DNA of 64,000 nucleotides from Saitoella complicata NRRL Y-17804 (GCF_001661265.1 NW_017566992.1:1286892-1350891), one strand, 5' to 3'. Positions 30,020 to 41,934 are shown, numbered from the stretch's first letter. Numbers and translations: made by a program. The notes: a model not told the origin generated them from the letters alone.

Positions 30020-32717
30020 ATGAGCAGTCCTCCATACTCACCATCTCATACGACCGAAGAGCCAGAAGTGCCGAGAACTTCGGACGAACCTTCGACCGAA
30101 GAATCGCCATTGCCATCCCTCCAAGGTGAAGTTGACCAAACTAGTGCAGTGAATCCCCAAATACAGACTTTATCTTCTGGTGCTGTGCAAATGTCCGAGT
30201 CTGCCGAAAGGCCAGGACCTCAAAGAATATCGTCTACAGCGGTAGAGCGTGCAACGCCTGCTCTTGCCCCAACTGAAGCCCAATCGGGTTCGAGTCTCGT
30301 TTTAGAGTTGGACAGTGAGGCAGAGGAAGCACAAGCGCAAGCTTTGCAGTATGCTCCTGAAGTATTGACTACATCTGATGACAAAGCTGTTCCACCGGCT
30401 CTCTCGTCCATTGCTGAGCCTGAGCCGTCGGCCATTGCGGCGGCTATGGCGTCTGCTTCCCCAGTCCTTCCAAAGATTCCAAAGAGAAAGCGATTGGCCA
30501 ATGACCACATCGGCCAGCTTCAAGATAGGATTGCCGCTGACCCTAAGGATTTCGACGCTTGGAAGTCGTTGATCGAGGAGCAAGAGGAGAAAGAGAAGTT
30601 TGATGATGCGAGGGAAACATATGAACGCTTTTTGAAACTATATCCGTTGGCTGGACCCATGTGGATCTCATACCTGAAAATGGAGCTGGCCCAGGACGAC
30701 CATGTCCGAGCCCAGACTATCTTCACTAAGTGTTTGCGCTCAGTCCTCGATCTCGATCTTTGGCGTTTCTATCTCGACTACATTCGACGTGTCAATAATG
30801 TTTTGACGGGTGGTGCACAAGCACGTATGATTATTTCCCAGGCTTATGAGTTTGTGTTGTCGAATATCGGGATGGATTATGAGAGCGGACCTATTTGGAA
30901 GGACTACCTGGACTTCATTAAGTCAGGCGAGGTATGATGTTGAGCGGTTTTCATTTTACGAATGCTAACCAATCTCAAAGGCAACGACTAGCTGGGAAGA
31001 ATCCCAGAAAATGGACCACACCCGCAAAACCTACCAGAGAGCGATCTGTATCCCCCTCAGCAACATCGAGCAGCTTTGGCGTGAGTACGACCAGTTTGAG
31101 AATGGCATCAACCGCACCACTGCTCGCAAGTTCTTGGCTGAGCGGTCGCCTTCTTACATGACGGCCCGTTCATCGCTCAAGGAACTTCGCTCCATCATCG
31201 ACAGCCTCGATCGCAAAGGTCTCCCGAAGACACCAACCTTCACTAAGCAGGACCGCGAGAAGGTCGAGGCATGGAAGAAATGGATCGCGTGGGAGCGTTC
31301 GGATCCATTGGTCTTGGAGGATGCGGAGGCATTGAAGTCAAGAGTCATGTATGCGTGCCAGAGAGCGATGATGAGCATGTACTTCCACCCCGAAATTTGG
31401 TTCAGCGTGGTGGAGTACGCCATGACGGTGGATGATCAGATGGCATTGGAGTTCTTGAAGACTGGAATGGCTGCGAATCCGTCGAGTTTGTTGCTGCATT
31501 TCCAGTTTGCAGAGATTGAGGAGTCGAGGGGAAGGCCGGAAAATGTGAAGCAGACTCTCCAGTCACTCGTTGATTCGTTGCAGGGGGAGATGGAGCGTGT
31601 TCAGAGGGAGTGGAACGAGGCGAAGGCGGATGCTGGCGATTCTAAAGTTGAGGAAGAATACACGATTGAAGACGAGGATGAAAACGAAGGGGCAAAGGTT
31701 GCGAAGCCAAACAAGCGTCTCGAGGCAATCAACACCAAGTACAAGGCGCAGATCGACACCCTCGCCCGTGAGAGCTCGATTGTGTGGGTCATGTTCCTCC
31801 GCACGACCCGCAGAATAGAAGGTCTCAAGCCAGCTCGCCAAGTCTTCACCCGTGCACGCAAAGCACCCAACCAGACCTACGAAGTCTTCGTCGCGTCCGC
31901 CCTGATGGAATACCACTGGAACAAAGAACCCGGCGTCGCAGTCAAAATCTTCGAGCTCGGCATGAAAGCCTACAGCGAGAACGCACACTTCGTCCTCCAG
32001 TATTTGAAGTTCCTCAGGAATATCAATGATGAGACTAATGCGCGGGCATTGTTTGAGAGGACAATCACGAAGTTAAGCCCGGAGGCTGCGTTGCCGCTTT
32101 ATGAACACTTCTACAATTATGAGAGTAATTATGGGGATTTGAGTGCGGCGTTGAAGTTGGATGCGAGAATGGCGGAGTTGTATCCTCAGAGGACGTCGTT
32201 AGAGAGGTTTAGGACAAGGTATAGTTACCTTGACTTTGATGCTATTGCGGAGCATGATTTGGGAGGTAACGTGGAGAGTAAAAAGCCTGCTCAACCTGCA
32301 AAGGAGGTGGACAGCGATGCGGAGGAGTCGGCTGTTGAATCCGATGACGACCGCTACCGTTCAGCACCAACCAAATCAGCCGTATCCCGTCTCCGCGAAG
32401 AAGAAGGTGCCTCTCCCCGCAAGAAGGACCGCAAGAAGGACAACAAACGTGACCGGGACGGCGAGAAGGCCTCTTCGGGTGGTACCAAGCGGAAGGAGGC
32501 ACCTCCGTTGCCCGACCCACTCATGTACCTCCTCAGCGTTCTCCCACCTGCGGATATGTACCAGGGAGCCTTGTTCAAGGTGGATGAATTGATTAGGTTA
32601 TTGCAGGAAGCGAACTTACCTCCCCCGCCTATTAGCTATGATGATGGCGAAGCGGCAAAAAGACAGCGGATGGATGATGATTTCAGAGGGACGCCGCCGC
32701 CGAGGAGGAGGGGTTGA
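30020..32717 (+). CDS. RNA14: Rna14, cleavage factor IA subunit for mRNA 3'-end processing
   Basis: Exons 30020-30931 and 30981-32717 flank a 49-nt phase-0 intron (donor GTATGA, branch GCTAAC, acceptor CAAAG), giving 882 residues. A disordered acidic/Ser-rich N-terminus of about 150 residues precedes a run of HAT repeats of the Suf/CstF-77 family: RIAADPKDFDAWKSLIEE, YERFLKLYPLAGPMWISYLK, RALFERTITKLSPEAALPLYEHF. Near the C-terminus YLLSVLPPADMYQGALFKVDELI matches the monkeytail-type Rna15-binding element. The protein scaffolds the polyadenylation machinery in the nucleus. The start is the ATG at 30020, the first after the TTAAATTGTCAACG leader. Confidence 0.92.
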
Positions 32718-32791
32718 AAAGGGGTTGTAGTAAGGTGATTAACATTAGGTATATTACCGAAGATACCGTAGTTCGATCTATCAAATCAAGC

Positions 32792-34005
32792 CTATAACTC
32801 CCATTCTCCACTATCCTCACCAACGTCCTGATTCTCCTCTAGCTTTAGTCTTTGTACACCACCCATCATACTATCATCCCCTTGTCCCTCTCTTCCTCTG
32901 TACATGATAGGGCTGCCTCCATCATCGACGTCAAGGCGTCCCCATGATGAGCCTTGACCACTCTCCACAGACTCGGGGACGTTGTGACCTCCACGACCTG
33001 CTGTCCACAGGGCCTCCTTGACCAACCGGTTTGCGGCCTCCTTTGCGGGTGTTTTCAGTAGCTTTGATGCCGGCAAAGAGAACTGCATAGTCACAGGCGG
33101 CGACATTCCAGGCGGGAACCCATCCTCATCATCCGAGTCATCGAACTCACCATATTTACCCATCGGCGTCTTTGCCTTCGGTGTCCCCTGAACCGGTGAA
33201 CTCCACACGCGACTCTCGAGATCGAGTTTAGGCGTAGCGGACGACGCGTCGGAGGGTGATGCGTAGACTGGATTATTCCGGTGCGGCGTCGCCTGGACGC
33301 GCCAATTGCTGTCAAGCACGCGGTGGAGGAGGGGACCTTTGTTTCCGCGAGTTGTGGAGGGTGCGCCATTCGTATTTGTCATGGGACTTGAACCGGGCGT
33401 TGCGTCGCCGTAGTCACGGGCAACGGGTTGTAGAGGGGTGCTGTCGGAATCGTATGAAGATTCGTAGGCGCGTGCAGGTGTTTGGAGGACTGGTGGAGGG
33501 TTTGGAGTCGATGTGTCGCCGACATCGGAGAAGAAGGAGCGTTCATCGGCGGTGTTGCGGGGTGTTTGAGCGATGTGAGATTGGGAGACGTCGGTGTACA
33601 TGGTGGTGTGCGCCGTGGTGTCCGTTTCGGGGTTGTTTGGGTCCAAGTCTTCGTATCCGCTTAGCGATACATTTGCAGATGCCTCGAAGAATTGTTTCCA
33701 GAACTGTGCATTCCATGTCAACATCGATCGGGACAGCTTGACACACTTAAAGCACCTTGGATCCGTCCCACACAGCCCGCGATTGCTCAGCATACCGCTC
33801 GACAATCGGAAGAATGTGAGTTGTGATGATGCGATGGCATCTAGAGAAGTTGTGGTCAATCTCCTGGAGAGTCAAGGTGATGTTCTGTTCCAGACGCTCA
33901 GTCTCCGCCTATGTACCACAAGAAGTCAGCATACGTATGCTACGCGTCGTCGAACAAATAAATGCGCACCGTTATTGAGCCGTTCGATTGCATATGACTG
34001 GACAT
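32792..34005 (-). CDS. ASK1: DASH complex subunit Ask1
   Basis: Exons 34005-33970 (12 codons), 33908-33756 and 33703-32792 with introns of 61 and 52 nt give 366 residues. The diagnostic Ask1 core is exon 2 plus the start of exon 3: ERLEQNITLTLQEIDHNFS, CHRIITTHILPIVERYAEQS, then FWKQFFEASANVSLSGYEDL. The rest is a long disordered Ser/Thr/Pro-rich tail with many SP/TP sites (TPR, TPNPPP, SSPV), consistent with cyclin-dependent kinase regulation known for Ask1. DASH rings couple kinetochores to microtubules in fungi and do not exist in animals. The first donor is GTGCGC, a minority form. Confidence 0.9.
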
Positions 34006-34222
34006 CGTAGTGATTGCTGGATTGCGAAATCACCGAGGAATACGTTCGGCGTTGCGTTTGTTTACCGACAGTTAAGGCGGATCAGGGGCCGGCATCCCAT
34101 GCATGCATCGTATTCCAGCTACCTTACGTCGCTCCCTCATCGTCGATACATTGGTAAGGGTGGGAAGAACAAAACTGCTTGGACAAGACAGGTTGAGGAT
34201 ATGAAACGGAGGAAGAAATGAG

Positions 34223-34896
34223 GTGCTGCATCTTTTTTTGGCGTATTTCAAGGCTGGGCAAGAGGCAGGTATTGATGCTTCGCAGGATGAGGTTGAAGAA
34301 GTGAGAGAGACGAGTATGATGCTGAGCAGCCTGAGCTTGATCTTGAAGAAGGTGATGTCCCCATTGAAGAGCAGCTTGCAAGGTTTGAGGTTGAGGAAGA
34401 TGCGGAAGAAGGTCCCACTCTCATAGCATTTTCAGCCGCAACCACCAACATCCAGATTGAAGCAGTAGTTTATGAGTTTTTGGATGCGCAACTGAAGTTT
34501 GACGCTGGTTCTTTGCTCCTTGACAACAAAGAGCGTGGCCTTATAGCCTTGTTTGGCCTGAAGTATCTTCTGAACCAACAACGCGGAGGCATTTATTGTG
34601 GTCATATACCAGATTCAAAGCAGAAAATATGGTTTTTCTCAAGATTCCCTGAATTCCCCAACACTGATCCGCTATCATTGACGTCTGCTGCTCTCGGAAG
34701 ATCTGTCGGGTGTGTTCTGGGTAGAGGGCCGTTTCAATTTATTCAACGTCATGGGAGGGGCCTGTCGAGCGACGACTGCAGCTGCACGGTAACGCGAATA
34801 CCCACAGCCAAGTGCAACATGAAAATCGCAAAAGCCTTGCCTATACTTGTGATACATTTTGTAAATTCCTTTTGGAGTTTCCCAGTCTGGAACTGA
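34223..34896 (+). pseudogene. Orphan coding-like stretch, possibly a decayed or fragmentary gene
   Basis: Between ASK1 and RPS26 lies a plus-strand stretch that reads like protein but does not form one clean gene. One frame from 34223 gives a short acidic piece (KAGQEAGIDASQDEVEEV). An overlapping frame continues with acidic sequence (about 34310-34420, ELDLEEGDVPIEEQLARF) and stays open to 34896 for about 200 codons, including LDAQLKFDAGSLLLDNKERG and ALFGLKYLLNQQ. The composition looks less G/C-rich than its neighbours. No splice pair I could see gives a full gene. I do not recognise any family. It could be a pseudogene, a fragment of a captured gene, or a real gene whose exons I cannot join. 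Confidence 0.3.
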
Positions 34897-34932
34897 TGAC
34901 TTCCTCAGACCACCTTTGCTGGAGGGCATCGC

Positions 34933-34940
34933 AACCCTAA
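34933..34940 (+). promoter_or_regulatory. Telobox-like AACCCTAA element upstream of RPS26
   Basis: The 8-mer AACCCTAA lies 103 bp before the RPS26 ATG. Telomere-like sites of this form bind Tbf1-type factors at ribosomal protein genes in many ascomycetes. The functional role here is inferred from identity and place. Confidence 0.45.
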
Positions 34941-35042
34941 GCTGCACCGCACCTGCACCACCGAATTTTACCTGGGCTCCGCGAAGTACAGGAAACTTCG
35001 GAACTCCAGCAACCCAGCCGACAGCTTTCCCATCTCGACAAA

Positions 35043-35626
35043 ATGACTCTTAAGCGCAGAAACAACGGACGCAACAAGCACGGACGTGGTCACGTTAAGC
35101 CCGTTCGTTGCTCCAACTGCTCCCGCTGCGTCCCCAAGGACAAGGCTATCAAGAGGTTTGCCACTCGATCCACCTTTGCAATTGGTCGAATGCTGACCGC
35201 TTTTTAGGATGACCGTCAGGAACATGGTCGAGTCCGCCGCTATCAGGTACTTACCTACGATGACCCCAGAGTAGCATCGTGATGCCGGTTGAGATACCAT
35301 TTCACGTTCTCCCGTGCAAGTGATCGTTGCGCGCCTCGCCAAAGACCCAGTTCTTTGCGTCGAAGCACTCTCGGAAGTTCCGTGGACGCGGCTCACTAAC
35401 ATTCAATGTGTTTAGGGATATCTCCGAGGCTTCCGTCTACCCTGAGTACGCTCTCCCCAAGCTTTACATCAAGCTCCACTACTGTGTCTCCTGCGCCATC
35501 CACTCTAAGGTTGTCCGTGTCCGTTCCCGTGAGGGTCGCCGCAACCGTGCCCCTCCCCCGAGGGTCAGGTTCAACAAGGACGGCAAGAAGATCAACCCTT
35601 CTGTTGCTGCTGCCAAGGCTCTCTAA
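35043..35626 (+). CDS. RPS26: Small ribosomal subunit protein S26 (eS26)
   Basis: Three exons: 35043-35155, 35208-35246 (39 nt) and 35416-35626. They give 120 residues, the standard eS26 length. The N-terminus [20 protein letters not shown] leads into the zinc-binding [16 protein letters not shown]. Exon 3 has [17 protein letters not shown] and the second cysteine pair CVSCAIHS, followed by a basic end ([13 protein letters not shown]). eS26 sits at the mRNA exit channel of the 40S subunit. Intron 1 is 52 nt, but intron 2 is 169 nt, far above every other intron here. It has a good branch and acceptor (CACTAAC...TGTTTAG). Codon bias is strong. Confidence 0.95.
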
Positions 35627-35985
35627 ATGCTCTTTTGAGTATCTCGAGAATGGGTCGGTGATGGGTCGGTAGAACGGCGAGTTCACGAAAGTGAATGAGC
35701 TGGTTGCCGGTTCATCCGATATTTCGTTCATGCCGCTTTTGGAGGAAATCTACTTTAGTGAGATGATACGGAATATACGGATGAAAAAGTACTTTGTCTC
35801 AATCTTGTGTGCCGTAGAAATTGTAGAATCCAGCTCCCCTAACAACCGTTGCCCTCCAATGCATGCCCCAACCTGTCTATGAGCTAGCTCAAAACACGCA
35901 CCCAGCGCCTCCAAACACCGTAAGGTTCTTCGAAGACAGTAACTTCAATTGACCGTTCAATTCGTTGTACCGTCGATAAACAATC
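35627..35985. other. Intergenic region, RPS26 3' end and CBS-PB1 promoter
   Basis: 359 bp between two plus-strand genes. A small tandem GGGTCGGT repeat (35651-35670) follows the RPS26 stop. No gene. Confidence 0.4.
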
Positions 35986-37904
35986 ATGTCTTTGTACGAC
36001 AGAACTCCTAGTCGCAGGCCGGGTGCTCCTGTCGCGCCTTCGCCGTCTTTCCGTGACTCTCCCACTCCGGGAGCTGCCTCAGATTTGGGTTCCACCTTGA
36101 GCGACACTCGCAGGCGTCAGAATAAGAAGGATGAGGTACGATGTAGCACGGATGCTTTTTTTTAGTTTTCCTAATCTCTGTGGTACAGGCTATCCGCAAG
36201 AAGATTGAAGCCGACCTCAACAAGAAGCGCAACGCTCCAGCTCGCCAACGTCACACAAAGCGTGCTGCCCCCGGTACCGTCTCGTCCCTCCGTCCTACTC
36301 AGGCACTCACCGTTCGTGCCAACATCACCGTCTCCGAGGCGTCGCAATTGATGGCCGCTCGGCGTGCTGACTGTGTGCTTGTCATTGACGACGAAGAGCA
36401 CTTAACCGGCATCTTCACCGCAAAGGACTTGGCTTTCCGTGTCGTCGGTGACGCTATCGATGCCAGGAGCGTTACGGTCGCTCACATTATGACGAAAAAC
36501 CCCATGTGTACCCGCATTGACACCTCGGCAACCGAGGCTTTGGAGACGATGGTCAGGAAGGGTTTCCGTCATTTGCCTGTCTGTAATGAGGAGGGCGACG
36601 TCATTGGTCTCCTCGATATCACAAAGTGTTTTTACGAGGCTATGGACCGTCTCGAGAGGGCGTATGCGAGCAGCAAGAAGCTGTATGATGCTTTGGAGGG
36701 CGTACAGAGTGAGATGGGTGGTCTTCAACAGCCCCAGCAGATCATTGCTTATGTCGAGGCTTTGAGGCAGAAGATGTCTGGACCTAATTTGGCTTCTGTT
36801 TTGGATGGTACTCCGCCGACAATGGTCTCTGTTAGGACTTCAGTTCGTGAGGCGGCTACGTTGATGAGGGAGAACCATACTACTGCTATTTTGGTGATGG
36901 ACGGGGATAACATCCAGGGTATCTTCACGAGTAAGGATGTTGTTTTGCGTGTTATTGCTGCTGGGTTGGACCCTGATAAGTGCAGTGTTGTCCGCGTGAT
37001 GACTCCTCACCCTGATACTGCCCCCATGTCTCTGTCGGTCCAGGGTGCTTTGAGGAAAATGAACGATGGACACTACCTTAACCTTCCTGTTACTGACAAT
37101 GACTCAGGTGAGGTCGTGGGTGTTGTGGATATTTTGAAGTTGACGTATGCAACGCTGGAGCAGATTAATACCATTCAGGCTAACGATGGTGAGGGACCTA
37201 TGTGGAACCGCTTCTGGAACACTGCGGATGACGAGACCGCTTCCGTTCACTCTGACAGTCAAATCAATCGTGCGCCTACTCCTCTTTCTGAGATTGCTAT
37301 GCATTCCAACTCGCCTGCTGCTCCGGTCTTGACTCGTCTTGACTCAGTTTTGCCTGGCGACTCTGCATCACAAGCTCCTGAGTCCGAGGCACAGAGCACT
37401 CCTGTACCATTGGATGACGAGGTTCCTTTCCCATTCAAGTTCAAGGCTCCCTCTGGCCGTGTGCACAGATTCCAGATCACCCCAAAGGATGGTTTCCAGG
37501 ATCTTCGCACAGCCATCTCTGAGAAGCTCGGCGCAGAGAAGGAAGATATCGGTGGCGACAGCTTCGCTATCTCCTACGTCGACGACGAGGGTGACATTGT
37601 CGCCATCACCTCCAGCTCCGATGTCCTCGACGCCGTTGATATCACCCGCCGGGCAAAGCGCGAAAAGGTCGATCTTTACGTTCATGACCCAACCAAGGCT
37701 GCTGTTCCTGTTGCTGTGCCTCAGCCTGTGCTTGCGCCTGTCAGCGAGGAGGTCAGTACGGTCAGTACTACGAAGGCTGCTCCTGAGCCGGAAGCTAAGC
37801 AGGCTATTTCTGGGGTGCCGAATGAGTTGTTGTTGCCTAGTGCCCTGGTTACGCTTGCTGTCGCGATTGTTGTTGTCTTTACTCTCGGAAGGGGAAAGAA
37901 GTAA
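35986..37904 (+). CDS. Four-CBS plus PB1 domain protein with C-terminal membrane anchor (Mug70-like)
   Basis: Exons 35986-36135 and 36189-37904 around a 53-nt phase-0 intron (donor GTACGA, acceptor GGTACAG) give 621 residues. Two CBS pairs are clear: ADCVLVIDDEEHLTGIFTAKDLAFRV and FRHLPVCNEEGDVIGLLDI in the first; TTAILVMDGDNIQGIFTSKDVVLRV and YLNLPVTDNDSGEVVGVVDI in the second. Between them is a helical linker. A PB1 domain follows at about 465-550 (PFKFKAPSGRVHRFQITPK), suited to pairing with another PB1 or acidic partner. The last 25 residues form a hydrophobic helix (LLPSALVTLAVAIVVVF) with a basic end, a tail anchor. Orthologs such as S. pombe Mug70 have no well-defined role. Nucleotide sensing is inferred from the CBS pairs. 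Confidence 0.88.
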
Positions 37905-38223
37905 GCACTCTACGTTGGGCATATAATTAGGAGGCGACGAGTGTGAAGGAGGAGGATCGAAGTGGTTCATTGCTAGATGGAGGCTGTCCCGATCATGTTG
38001 ACGGGTCATTGCCTTGTACGTGATATTCTAGACATATTTGGTATACCTTGCTTAATACACATCTGTGTTTTTTCGCACTCTCCTCCCTCGGCGGTATGTG
38101 GAGCTCCTGAATTAGGCCTCAAGCTGCGCGCGCGTCTGTTTACCGGTGCCTTGCTGCAGCGGCGTACTTTAAAAAAAAGTTGAAGATTCGTGAGAGAAGA
38201 GCAACAACCCATTACAATATACC
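37905..38223. other. Intergenic region upstream of PSE1
   Basis: 319 bp between two plus-strand genes. A GCGCGCGC run and a short A tract lie near the start. No gene is seen. Confidence 0.4.
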
Positions 38224-41200
38224 ATGGCATCTGCACTTCCTGCTGAGGCAGTCAATGCCCTTGTCGCCACCCTTGATGCTCTGGCAGCGACCGATAACAC
38301 CATTCGTTCGAATGCTGAGGCCTCCTTGAACGACGAGTGGATTGCACAGAGACCAGACATGCTTCTGGTGGGATTGGCAGAGCAGACGAAGGGAAATGCT
38401 CAGGATCACGTATGTTTTGCCGGTGCTGTCAAGCCCGACCACGGTGCCTGACGTTGTTCATAATAGATGCGAAGTTTCGCCGTGGTCCTCCTCCGAAGAA
38501 TTGCATTCAAGCCTGCGCCGGGATACCCAGAAGAATCAGAGAAGACAATTTACGACATCTTGAACGACGTTGCGAGAAAGAATGTACACGACCTTTTGTT
38601 GGCGTCGTTTGCGGAGGAGCAGGTTGTTGGTGTACGGCATAAGGTGTGCGACGCCATCGCTGAGATTGCCAGACATGGACTTTACAGCAGCTACAAGTGG
38701 CCAGACCTTCTCCAAGCTCTCTTTTCATGCAGCAAATCTCCAGAAGCCGCTCACCGCGAATCAGCATACCGCGTTTTCGCTGCTGTCCCTACTCTCATCG
38801 GCTCGCAACATGCGGACATTCTGAAGGGTGCCTTCCAAGCTGGTCTTGAGGATCAATCACAAGAAGTCCGTCTTGCGGCCCTCCGTGCATACTGCGCGTT
38901 CCTCTTGGAGGCTGGCAGCAACACCAGGAGCACTTTGTCTGTCCTCCTTCCCGCGTGCTTGAACGTCCTTCCCCCATTGTCCACCACCCACGACTCCGAG
39001 ACTCTCGCTACCGCCCTTACCTCCCTTATCGAGCTCGCTGAGACTCACCCCAAAATGTTCAAGAACTACTTCACCATGATCGTTCAGTTTGGATTGAGTG
39101 TTATAAAAGACAAGGAGCACGAGAATGTGGCAAGGCAGGCTGCTTTGGAGTTGTTGATTACCTTCTGCGAGGGTGCACCAGGAATGTGCAGGAAAGAGGA
39201 TAGCTACGCGTCGAACCTTGTGGTGGAGTGTTTGGCGTTCTTGACCGATGTTGGAGCTGAGGATGATGATGCGCAGCAGGAGTGGAATGAGACGGAGGAT
39301 TTGGATGCTGATGAGAGCGACGCGAACCACATCGTCGGCGAACAGGCTCTGGACCGTCTGGCTCGCAAGTTGGGTGGCAAGACCGTTCTTCCCCCTGCTT
39401 TCGCGTACTTGCCTAACATGATTTCGTCCACCAACTGGCGCCAGCGTCACGCAGCTCTTATGGCCATCTCTGCTATTGCTGAGGGATGTGAGAAGATCAT
39501 GAAGGCTGAGCTTTCCCGTGTCCTCGACATGGTCTTGCCTCTCCTCAGGGACCCTCACCCCCGCGTCCGTTGGGCTGCCTGTAACGCTGTTGGCCAGATG
39601 TCCACCGACTTTGCCAACACCATGCAGGCCAAGTTCCACGAGCGTGTCCTTAGCGGCTTGGTCCCCGTCCTCCAGGCTCCTGAGCCCCGTGTTCAGGCCC
39701 ACGCTGCTGCTGCTTTGGTGAACTTCTGCGAGGAGTGTGACAATGCTACCCTCGAGCCTTACCTTGATGGTATCCTCGAGCGCCTTCTCGCCCTCTTGCA
39801 GAGCCCCAAAAAGTACGTCCAGGAGCAGGCCGTTACCACCATCGCTACCGTGGCCGATGCTGCTGAGGCCAAGTTCGTCAAGTACTACGATGCTATCATG
39901 CCCCTCCTCGTCAATGTTTTGAAGGCCCCTGATGCTGGTAAAGAGTACCGTTTATTGCGTGGAAAAGCTATGGAGTGTGCCACCCTCATCGCTCTTGCCG
40001 TCGGAAAGGAGCGTTTTGCCCCTTCGGCACAGGAGTTGATCCAGGTTCTTGGCAGCATTCAGCAGAGTGTTGTCGAGGCTGATGACCCTCAGGCCAGCTA
40101 CCTCATCCCTGCATGGGGACGTATCTGTCGTGTCATGGGTAAGGAGTTCTTGCCTTACTTGGGTGCAGTCATGCCCCCTCTTCTCGAGGCTGCGAAGCTC
40201 AAGCCTGACTTCGCTGTTTTGCAGGATGATGAGGAGAAGGAGAAGTATGCTGCTGAGGATGGTTGGGAGTTTATCGGTGTTCAGGGTCAGCAGATCGGTA
40301 TCAAGACTACTGTGCTCGAGGAGAAATGCACCGCTGTTGAGATGTTGGTCTGCTACGCTGCTGAGCTCAAGGAGAACTTCCAGCCTTATGTCGGTCCCAT
40401 CTTGAACGACATCGTTATCCCCAGTTTGAAGTTCTACTTCCACGATGGTGTTCGTTCGGCGGCGGCCAAGTGTATCCCCCGCTTGCTTGACTCCATCAAG
40501 CTTGCCGGTGCTGACGTGAAGAGCGTTTGGGACACCGTCGCTCAGAAAATCACCGACATCATCAAGGCTGAGCCTGCTGCGGAGATGGTCGCTGAATTCT
40601 TCAGCGCCTGGAATGAGTCCGTCGAAGTTGTCGGTGCTGCTGCTATTTCTGCTGAACAGTTGGCTGCCTTCATCACTGCTTCTGAGTCGCAGATTCAGGA
40701 CTACGGTAAGCGTACTGAGGCTCGCGCTGAGGCTGCACACTCCGGTGATGTCGACATCGAGGAGGACGACGACGTCATGATGGAGATGGAGGATGATGAG
40801 GCTATGTTGGCTGAGATGAGCAAGGCATTCCACATGACCTTCAAGACCATCAACACCGCTTTCCTTCCTCACTGGGAGCGTCTGTTGCCTTACATCGGTG
40901 CCTTCTTGAACCACCCCGAGCAATCCAGCCGTCAATGGGGTGTTGGTTGCATCGACGACTTGATCGAGTTCTGCGGTCCCGAGTCCTTGCGTTACAGCAG
41001 CACCTTCCTCGAGCCTCTGGGCAAAGGTCTTACTGACCCCGCGCCTGAGGTTCGTCAGGCCTCTACCTACGGTGTCGGTGCTGCTGCCCAATTCGGTGGT
41101 GAGGCCTACGCTGACTTCTGCGCTGCTGCTTTGCCTGCGTTGTTCCAGTGCATCCAGATCGCAGGTGCCCGTGATGATGAGAACATCTACGCTACTGAGA

Positions 41201-41562
41201 ATGCATGCGCTGCTATCGCCAAGATTTTGAGATTCAACTCAAGCAAGGTCCAGAACTTGGACCAGACCGTCGTTGCTTGGATCCAGACTCTGCCCATCAT
41301 CTGCGATGACGAGGAGGCTCCTTATGCTTACTCTTTCCTCTCCGAGTTGATCGAGCAGAACCACCCTGCCGTCACCTCTCAGGTCCCCGTAGTATTCAAG
41401 GCCATCGTCGAGGGTTTGGAGGCTGCTATCATGACTGAGAAGGTTAAGGAGCGTGTCGTCGGTGCTACCAAGCAGTTGATGAGCACCACCCCTGATGCTT
41501 CCGCATTGGTATCGAGCTTGACTGTTGAGCAGCAGCAGTTGATGCAGAAGCTCTTTGCTTAA
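38224..41562 (+). CDS. PSE1: Karyopherin beta Kap121/Pse1 (importin-5 type)
   Basis: Exons 38224-38409 and 38467-41562 around a 57-nt phase-0 intron (donor GTATGT, acceptor ATAATAG) give 1093 residues, matching yeast Pse1 (1089) and human IPO5 (1097). HEAT repeats fill the chain. The first exon carries LRSNAEASLN-like helix A of HEAT1 and the second opens with MRSFAVVLLRRIAFKPAPGY. An acidic loop (DVDIEEDDDVMMEMEDDEA, read from about 40750-40805) lies two thirds along, as in this family. The Ran-binding end is N-terminal. It imports ribosomal proteins, histones and other cargoes. Codon bias is strong, in line with abundant expression. Confidence 0.94.
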
Positions 41563-41934
41563 TTTGAATCCGACTTAAGCTTTCTTGTGTCGTGTTCTGG
41601 AGTTTATACTTTCATACTGGGTACGGTGTAGCGATTTATTGATACCTCAAGATTTATTAGATGACAATTGGAGTTGCTTTTGTACAACTAAAAACGGATC
41701 CTTTTGCTCTCATGATGCAAAGCACTTACGATGTGAATGGTAGCTGCTCGAGGTTGAGTCTTGTGCGTGGGAATTTTTGGGGTCGGCGCAGTGCGTTCCA
41801 ATAGCAAGGTTACACATCCGGATCCAACTGAAGCGCTGTAGAAGGAGTGATAGAGTAGTCGCTAAGAGAAGTTTGAAAAAAAACATTACTATTCCTATAC
41901 CTTCTATCGTACACCTCACATCTCCATAGCTCAT
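41563..41934. other. Convergent intergenic region
   Basis: 372 bp between the PSE1 stop (+) and the stop of the acyl-CoA-binding-like gene (-). It holds only 3' regions as far as I can see. Confidence 0.4.

Larger units (their letters stand above)
34006..35042. other. Divergent region between ASK1 and RPS26
   Basis: 1.04 kb between the ASK1 start (34005, minus) and the RPS26 start (35043, plus). It holds the orphan coding-like stretch at 34223-34896 and the RPS26 promoter with an AACCCTAA element. Nothing else is seen. Confidence 0.45.

Noticed and set aside
35247-35415. Possible box C/D snoRNA in the long RPS26 intron
   Set aside because: A CGATGAC resembles a C box, but no D box (CTGA) is present in a suitable place.
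39952-41091. 379-codon minus-strand open frame
   Set aside because: Antisense shadow of PSE1, caused by the same codon-bias effect.
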